Assembly: GCA_947591115.1 (NCBI GenBank)
Contig: CANQCX010000033.1
Location: 1 to 13,384 of the forward strand
DNA from: an uncultured Lachnospiraceae bacterium
GTDB taxonomy: Bacteria > Bacillota > Clostridia > Lachnospirales > Lachnospiraceae
Length of the DNA: 13,384 nucleotides
Direction: 5' to 3'
This document shows, in pieces, positions 9,662 through 13,384 of this stretch (position 1 is the first letter of the stretch; each line of letters starts with the position of its first letter). The notes under the pieces are model-generated. The model was given only the letters and a program-made list of their open reading frames with translations, made no database searches and was not told the DNA's origin. The position numbers and the translations under genes were made by a program.

Positions 9662-10480
9662 TTAACGTTTCAGATTATTTGCCGTTTCCAGCATGGAATC
9701 CGAAGTCTGAATGGCTTTGGAGTTCAATTCGTACGCACGCTGCGCAATGATCATATTGACCATTTCATCCGCAACCTGAACGCCGGAGCCTTCCAGATAA
9801 TTCTGATGAACGGTGCTTAATGCAAGTCCCGCATCCACGCCCTCCAGCATCGGCGCTCCGGAGGCTTCCGTTTCCTGAAGCCGGCTGGAAGAAAGCTTCT
9901 CCAAGCCTGCCGGATTGTTAAACTGATAAATCGCAAAGCTCTGGTTTAAAGGAACGTAATTTCCTTCCGGCGTCATATAACCGATGTCGCCGTTTTCCCC
10001 AAAATACATGCGCTCGGAGCTTACTCCGTCCGGAACCTGAATCAGTCCGCCGTTCCGGTCTAATACCGGACATCCTTCATGGTCGGTCAGAACGGTGCTT
10101 CCGTCTGCCATAATACTCCATGAAAAGCTTCCGTTTCTTGTATAATAAGTTTCGCCGTCAATTCCGCGCACCGCAAAAAAACCGGCGCCGCTGATGGCAA
10201 AGTCTGTGTCCAATTCGCTTTCCAGCATCGGCCCCTGCCGAAAGATGGAGGTTACGGCGGCAACTCTTGTACCAAGACCTACCTGCGCCCCAACCGGCTT
10301 CCGTTCGCCGTTCGCCGTCGTCGTCCGCGTCTGAAGCGTCTGATATAAAAGGGATTTAAATTCGGTACGCTCCGCCTTATATCCGGTCGTATTGACATTG
10401 GAAAGGTTATGGGAAATAGTATCCAAATTCGTTTGTTCCGCAATCATTCCCGTTGCTGCGGTGTAAAGCGCTCTCATCAT
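9662..10480 (-). CDS. flgG: Flagellar distal rod protein FlgG (FlhP-like)
   Basis: A 272-residue axial protein of the rod/hook family. The N-terminal coiled segment has the hallmark MMRALYTAATGM start and the motif HNLSNVNTTGYK (24-35); the middle has QVGLGTRVAAV, FRQGPMLESELDTDFAISGAGFF and YYTRNGSFSW; the C-terminal helix has the family pattern VADEMVNMIIAQRAYELNSKAIQTSDSM. FlgG proteins are exported by the flagellar type III apparatus without a cleaved signal and polymerise into the distal rod beneath the hook. Two ATGs lie in tandem at the start; the first (10480) fits slightly better with the upstream GGAGAGGAG. It follows the flgF-like gene by 26 bases. In B. subtilis the matching gene is flhP, next to mbl and flhO, the same order as here. 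Confidence 0.93.
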   Translation of the reverse strand: MMRALYTAATGMIAEQTNLDTISHNLSNVNTTGYKAERTEFKSLLYQTLQTRTTTANGERKPVGAQVGLGTRVAAVTSIFRQGPMLESELDTDFAISGAGFFAVRGIDGETYYTRNGSFSWSIMADGSTVLTDHEGCPVLDRNGGLIQVPDGVSSERMYFGENGDIGYMTPEGNYVPLNQSFAIYQFNNPAGLEKLSSSRLQETEASGAPMLEGVDAGLALSTVHQNYLEGSGVQVADEMVNMIIAQRAYELNSKAIQTSDSMLETANNLKR

Positions 10481-10506
10481 AAGGCATCGGTCTCCTCTCC
10501 GAAATA

Positions 10507-11307
10507 CTATAACTTACCTAACTGGTTCGCGGCAATATCCAGATCCCCGTCAATCGAGGTAATGACTTTCTGTCCCGCGTCATACGCTCTCTGAATAGCG
10601 ATCATCGTAACCATTTCATTGATCACGTTGACATTGGAGGTTTCCAGAACTCCCTGCCGGATGGATGCATCCGAAGCAATGACATTTGCTCCGTCCAGAA
10701 AATTATACAGGTTCTCGCCGTATTTTTCGATGTAGTCGTAATTGTCAATATCCGCAATCCCAACCGTACCGACGATCTGGTTGTTCTGAATGATAAATCC
10801 CAGTTCGTTTACCGCAAAATCCTGAAGCGGATCAATCCGGATATAATTGGCAGGATCCGGATCGCCGTTCAGCGCTCCGGTCGCATTCAGGACATAATCG
10901 CCGTCCTTCGTTACCAGATATCCGTCCGTATTGACCGTAAAGGAACCGTCTCTGGTGTATTTGACGGAGGTGTTCCCCTGCTTATCCGTAAAGGAAACGG
11001 CAAAAAATCCGTTTCCGTCCAATGCCAGATCGGAGCTGATGTCCGTTACACGAAAATTCCCCTGTGCATAATCCGTATATACCTGTCCCAGATGGGTTCC
11101 AAGCGCAACCTCGCCCAGCCGCCTCGGCACTCCGTTGGTAGAGGTGTCGCGGATGCGGATCGCATATTCTTCGGCAAAGGCGCGGGAAGTCGTCCCCTCC
11201 TTCTTGTAACCGACCGTATTTGCATTCGCCAGATTATTCGTCATAATATCAAGGCGCTTCATTTCGTTGACCATCCCGGTATGGGCGGTATATAGACCTT
11301 TGACCAT
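10507..11307 (-). CDS. flgF: Flagellar rod protein FlgF/FlhO-like
   Basis: A 266-residue rod-family protein. Start MVKGLYTAHTGMVNEMKRLD with the motif NNLANANTVGYKKE (24-37); middle with FRVTDISSDLALDGNGFFAVS and KYTRDGSFTVNTDGYLVTKDG; C-terminal helix with NVINEMVTMIAIQRAYDAGQKVI. These mark a rod protein exported through the flagellar type III channel. FlgF and FlgG are paralogues; this copy is called FlgF/FlhO because it precedes the clear FlgG and sits directly after mreB, as flhO follows mbl in B. subtilis. The ATG at 11307 follows CGGGGATACC, a fair ribosome site. It is the first gene after a sigma-D promoter (11349-11375). FlgF versus another proximal rod name is less certain than the family. 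Confidence 0.88.
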   Translation of the reverse strand: MVKGLYTAHTGMVNEMKRLDIMTNNLANANTVGYKKEGTTSRAFAEEYAIRIRDTSTNGVPRRLGEVALGTHLGQVYTDYAQGNFRVTDISSDLALDGNGFFAVSFTDKQGNTSVKYTRDGSFTVNTDGYLVTKDGDYVLNATGALNGDPDPANYIRIDPLQDFAVNELGFIIQNNQIVGTVGIADIDNYDYIEKYGENLYNFLDGANVIASDASIRQGVLETSNVNVINEMVTMIAIQRAYDAGQKVITSIDGDLDIAANQLGKL

Positions 11308-11348
11308 GGTATCCCCGTTTCAGTCCTTTCGCGTAGGTTTTAAGTATT

Positions 11349-11375
11349 ATATCGGCTGTTTCCCCAAAAACTTTA
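11349..11375 (-). promoter_or_regulatory. Sigma-D (sigma-28/FliA) promoter of the rod operon
   Basis: On the - strand: TAAAGTTT (11375-11368), an 11-base spacer, then GCCGATAT (11356-11349). The known sigma-28 consensus is TAAAGTTT-N11-GCCGATAA, so all bases match except the last; the Bacillus form TAAA-N15-GCCGATAT matches completely. It lies in the 77-base gap between mreB and flgF. Initiation near 11341 would give a leader of about 35 nt. Confidence 0.9.
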
Positions 11376-11384
11376 TAGGGAAAA

Positions 11385-12380
11385 TCAATCATCATCACGT
11401 TTTCCCGCGAGAAATTCTACATATTTTCCGGTACCGATCGCCACGCAGGTCATCGGCTGCTCCGCCGTCATGGTATTGATTCCGGTTTTTTCTTCGATCA
11501 GCTCTTCCAAGCCGCGCAGCAGCGCGCCGCCTCCCGTCAAAACGATGCCGCGGTCGGCCACGTCGGCAGCCAGCTCCGGCGGAGTCTTTTCCAGTACGGA
11601 GTGAACCGCTTCTACGATCTGCAGAGTCGGCTCCCGAAGCGCTTCTTCGGTTTCTTCGGAGCTTACGGTAATCGTCCTCGGAAGTCCGGTTACCAGATTC
11701 CGTCCGCGCACGTCCATCGTTTCATTCTGCGGAAGCGGATAACAGGTTCCGATCTTGATCTTGATGTCTTCCGCCGTCCGTTCGCCGATCAGGAGATTGT
11801 GTTTTTTCCGCATGTAACGTACCAGCGCTTCATCAAAGTCGTCGCCCGCGATCTTGATGGAGGTGCTGACAACGGAGCCGCCCAGCGAAATTACGGCAAT
11901 GTCCGCCGTTCCGCCGCCGATATCGACGATCATATTTCCGCAAGGTCTGGCAATGTCGATTCCCGCGCCGATAGCCGCCGCGATCGGCTCCTCAATGATC
12001 GCGACCTCCCTTGCGCCCGCCTGATAGGTGGCGTCTTCTACCGCTCTCTTTTCGACTTCGGTAACGCCGCTCGGCACGCAGACGCTGATGCGCGGTTTGC
12101 GGAAACTCTTTTTCCCAAGCGCTTTCTGGATAAAATACTTGATCATTTTTTCCGTTACGGTATAGTCCGAGATTACTCCCTGACGGAGCGGACGTACCGC
12201 AACGATATTGCCCGGCGTCCTTCCCAGCATCAATCTGGCTTCTTCGCCGATCGCTTTAATTTTATTGGTGTCACGATCGAATGCTACGACCGACGGCTCT
12301 TTCAGAACCACACCCTTTCCTTTTATATAAACGAGAATACTCGCAGTTCCCAAATCAATTCCGATATCTGATCCGACCAT
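11385..12380 (-). CDS. mreB: MreB/Mbl actin-like rod-shape protein
   Basis: A 331-residue bacterial actin that polymerises with ATP under the membrane and guides lateral peptidoglycan synthesis. Actin-fold ATP motifs are all present: phosphate-1 DIGIDLGTA (5-13), the connecting region with EEPIAAAIGAG (130-140), phosphate-2 VDIGGGTADIAV (152-163), and adenosine TGGGALLRG (282-290). The conserved LLIGERTAED (196-205) and GLPRTITVSS (232-241) identify MreB rather than another actin family. Length is normal (about 330-345). The ATG at 12380 has AAAGGGG upstream. Position next to flgF/flgG parallels mbl in B. subtilis, so this may be the Mbl orthologue; the sequence alone does not settle MreB versus Mbl. 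It has its own promoter (12480-12507). Confidence 0.95.
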   Translation of the reverse strand: MVGSDIGIDLGTASILVYIKGKGVVLKEPSVVAFDRDTNKIKAIGEEARLMLGRTPGNIVAVRPLRQGVISDYTVTEKMIKYFIQKALGKKSFRKPRISVCVPSGVTEVEKRAVEDATYQAGAREVAIIEEPIAAAIGAGIDIARPCGNMIVDIGGGTADIAVISLGGSVVSTSIKIAGDDFDEALVRYMRKKHNLLIGERTAEDIKIKIGTCYPLPQNETMDVRGRNLVTGLPRTITVSSEETEEALREPTLQIVEAVHSVLEKTPPELAADVADRGIVLTGGGALLRGLEELIEEKTGINTMTAEQPMTCVAIGTGKYVEFLAGKRDDD

Positions 12381-12419
12381 TTTACTACCCCTTTCTTCTA
12401 TTCTGCATACTTATTCTAA

Positions 12420-12449
12420 GCGTCTTTTTGCCGCAAGGCGCAAGAACGC
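12420..12449 (-). other. Hairpin in the mreB 5' leader
   Basis: An interrupted inverted repeat in the roughly 90-nt untranslated leader: GCGT (12420-12423) with ACGC (12446-12449), CTT with AAG inside, and an inner GCC/GGC around a 4-base loop (12430-12439). No T-run follows on the - strand. It may protect the message or affect translation, but no known leader RNA class was recognised. A 24-codon frame (12385-12459) runs through it and ends 4 bases before the mreB start; it lacks a ribosome site. Confidence 0.35.
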
Positions 12450-12479
12450 AGTTAATCATATTTTTACATATACAGTAAC

Positions 12480-12507
12480 ATTATATACAATAAATTCCAT
12501 TTTTCAA
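12480..12507 (-). promoter_or_regulatory. Housekeeping promoter of mreB
   Basis: On the - strand TTGAAA (12507-12502), a 16-base spacer, and a perfect TATAAT (12485-12480). Initiation would fall near 12473, giving a leader of about 93 nt before mreB. It sits in the 172-base gap between uvrA and mreB, in AT-rich sequence typical of a promoter. No convincing intrinsic terminator for uvrA was found in the same gap. Confidence 0.8.
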
Positions 12508-12552
12508 ACTTTTTTTTCGTGCCGAATCAATTTTAAGGGAAAATTTATAATT

Positions 12553-13384
12553 TTATCCTCTTTCCAGATACGATTTTAAAAATTTTCCGGTGTAGGAAGC
12601 CGGAATCCGGACGATTTCCTCCGGCGTGCCCTGTGCGATCACAGTTCCGCCCCCGTCTCCTCCTTCCGGTCCCATATCAATGATATAATCGGCGGTTTTG
12701 ATCACGTCGAGATTATGCTCAATGACGACGACCGTATTGCCTCCGTCCGACAGCCGGTGCAGAATCTCGATCAGTTTATGCACGTCCGCAAAATGAAGTC
12801 CGGTCGTAGGCTCATCCAGAATATAAATCGTTTTTCCGGTGCTCCTTCTGCTCAACTCCGTCGCCAGCTTAATCCGCTGCGCTTCGCCGCCGGAGAGCTC
12901 GGTAGACGGCTGCCCTAATTTGATGTAGGAAAGTCCGACATCATAAAGCGTCTGTATCTTGCGGTAAATGGACGGAACGTTTTTAAAAAATTCCAGCGCG
13001 TCCTCTACCGTCATGTCCAAAACGTCATAAATGCTCTTGCCTTTGTATTTTACCTCCAGCGTTTCACGATTATAACGCTTTCCGCCGCAGACTTCGCAGG
13101 GAACATAGACATCCGGAAGAAAATGCATCTCGATCTTTAAAATGCCGTCGCCGCTGCACGCTTCGCAGCGTCCGCCTTTTACGTTGAAGCTGAACCTTCC
13201 CTTTTTATAGCCTCTGGCTTTTGCCTCCGACGTCGCCGCAAACAGATCGCGGATCATATCAAACACTCCGGTATAGGTTGCCGGATTGGAGCGCGGCGTG
13301 CGTCCGATCGGCGACTGGTCGATATCAATGACCTTGTCCAGCTTTTCCAAGCCGAGGATCCCGTCATGGTCGCCGGCGATGCAG
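12553..13384 (-). CDS. uvrA: UvrA excinuclease ABC subunit A, C-terminal part (5' end outside window)
   Basis: The last 276 residues of UvrA, the damage-recognition ATPase of nucleotide excision repair; the frame stays open to the window edge, so the start lies to the right. Visible parts: the conserved DKVIDIDQSPIGRTPRSNPA, the C-terminal zinc module CEAC...CEVC (two CxxC pairs about 19 residues apart) that helps contact damaged DNA, the ABC signature LSGGEAQRIKLATEL, the Walker B/D-loop ILDEPTTGLH, and the switch-region VVVIEHNLDV. The second Walker A should lie outside the window. A TTG at 13350 is an internal Leu, not a start. The C-terminus (KSYLERG) ends where the family usually ends. 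uvrB is not in this window. Confidence 0.97.
   Translation of the reverse strand, partial: CIAGDHDGILGLEKLDKVIDIDQSPIGRTPRSNPATYTGVFDMIRDLFAATSEAKARGYKKGRFSFNVKGGRCEACSGDGILKIEMHFLPDVYVPCEVCGGKRYNRETLEVKYKGKSIYDVLDMTVEDALEFFKNVPSIYRKIQTLYDVGLSYIKLGQPSTELSGGEAQRIKLATELSRRSTGKTIYILDEPTTGLHFADVHKLIEILHRLSDGGNTVVVIEHNLDVIKTADYIIDMGPEGGDGGGTVIAQGTPEEIVRIPASYTGKFLKSYLERG

Noticed and set aside
11308..11384. Intrinsic terminator between mreB and flgF (CCC...GGGG repeat)
   Set aside because: The stem is short and no T-run follows; the segment is better explained by the sigma-D promoter it overlaps.
12516..12552. Intrinsic terminator after uvrA (AATTTT/AAAATT repeat)
   Set aside because: The stem is all A-T and no T-run follows on the - strand.

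Overview
The window looks like a chromosomal segment of a motile, low-to-mid GC Gram-positive anaerobe of the class Clostridia, possibly a Lachnospiraceae relative. This is inference from protein style and gene order: carAB in a single unit, a stand-alone RecD2 helicase without RecBC, MreB next to FlgF/FlgG-type rod genes (as in the mbl-flhO-flhP region of Bacillus subtilis), a short FlgJ-like protein without a muramidase domain, SleB/CwlJ-type hydrolase chemistry and LytTR signalling. No mobile element, CRISPR array, tRNA or rRNA was recognised, and no gene-free gap exceeds about 170 bases.

Layout, left to right. Only the first gene (16-729) is on the + strand: a LytTR-type response regulator whose usual phosphoacceptor aspartate is a glutamate. 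Everything else is on the - strand. Reading in the direction of transcription (right to left): the 3' part of uvrA (cut by the window edge); mreB with a near-consensus housekeeping promoter and a structured leader; a flagellar distal-rod operon flgF-flgG-flgJ(N) with its own near-perfect sigma-D/sigma-28 promoter between mreB and flgF, and a strong intrinsic terminator; recD2 and a GNAT acetyltransferase with a C-terminal membrane tail, 9 bases apart; then a carA-carB operon (stop and start share one base) preceded by a promoter and a leader of about 125 nt holding two hairpins, the second a terminator-like structure with nine Us; and finally a coiled-coil SleB-type cell wall hydrolase 37 bases after carB. 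The hydrolase converges on the LytTR gene over a 34-base gap.

How it works together: CarA/CarB make carbamoyl phosphate for pyrimidine and arginine synthesis, probably under attenuation control. MreB directs lateral wall growth. FlgF, FlgG and the FlgJ-like protein build the distal rod through the wall and should be switched on by sigma-D. RecD2 and UvrA are DNA repair functions. Most of the window is ordinary housekeeping sequence. No convincing new multi-gene system is present. The points most worth following up are the Asp-to-Glu receiver, the carA leader, the sigma-D promoter, the tail-anchored acetyltransferase and the missing promoter space for recD2.
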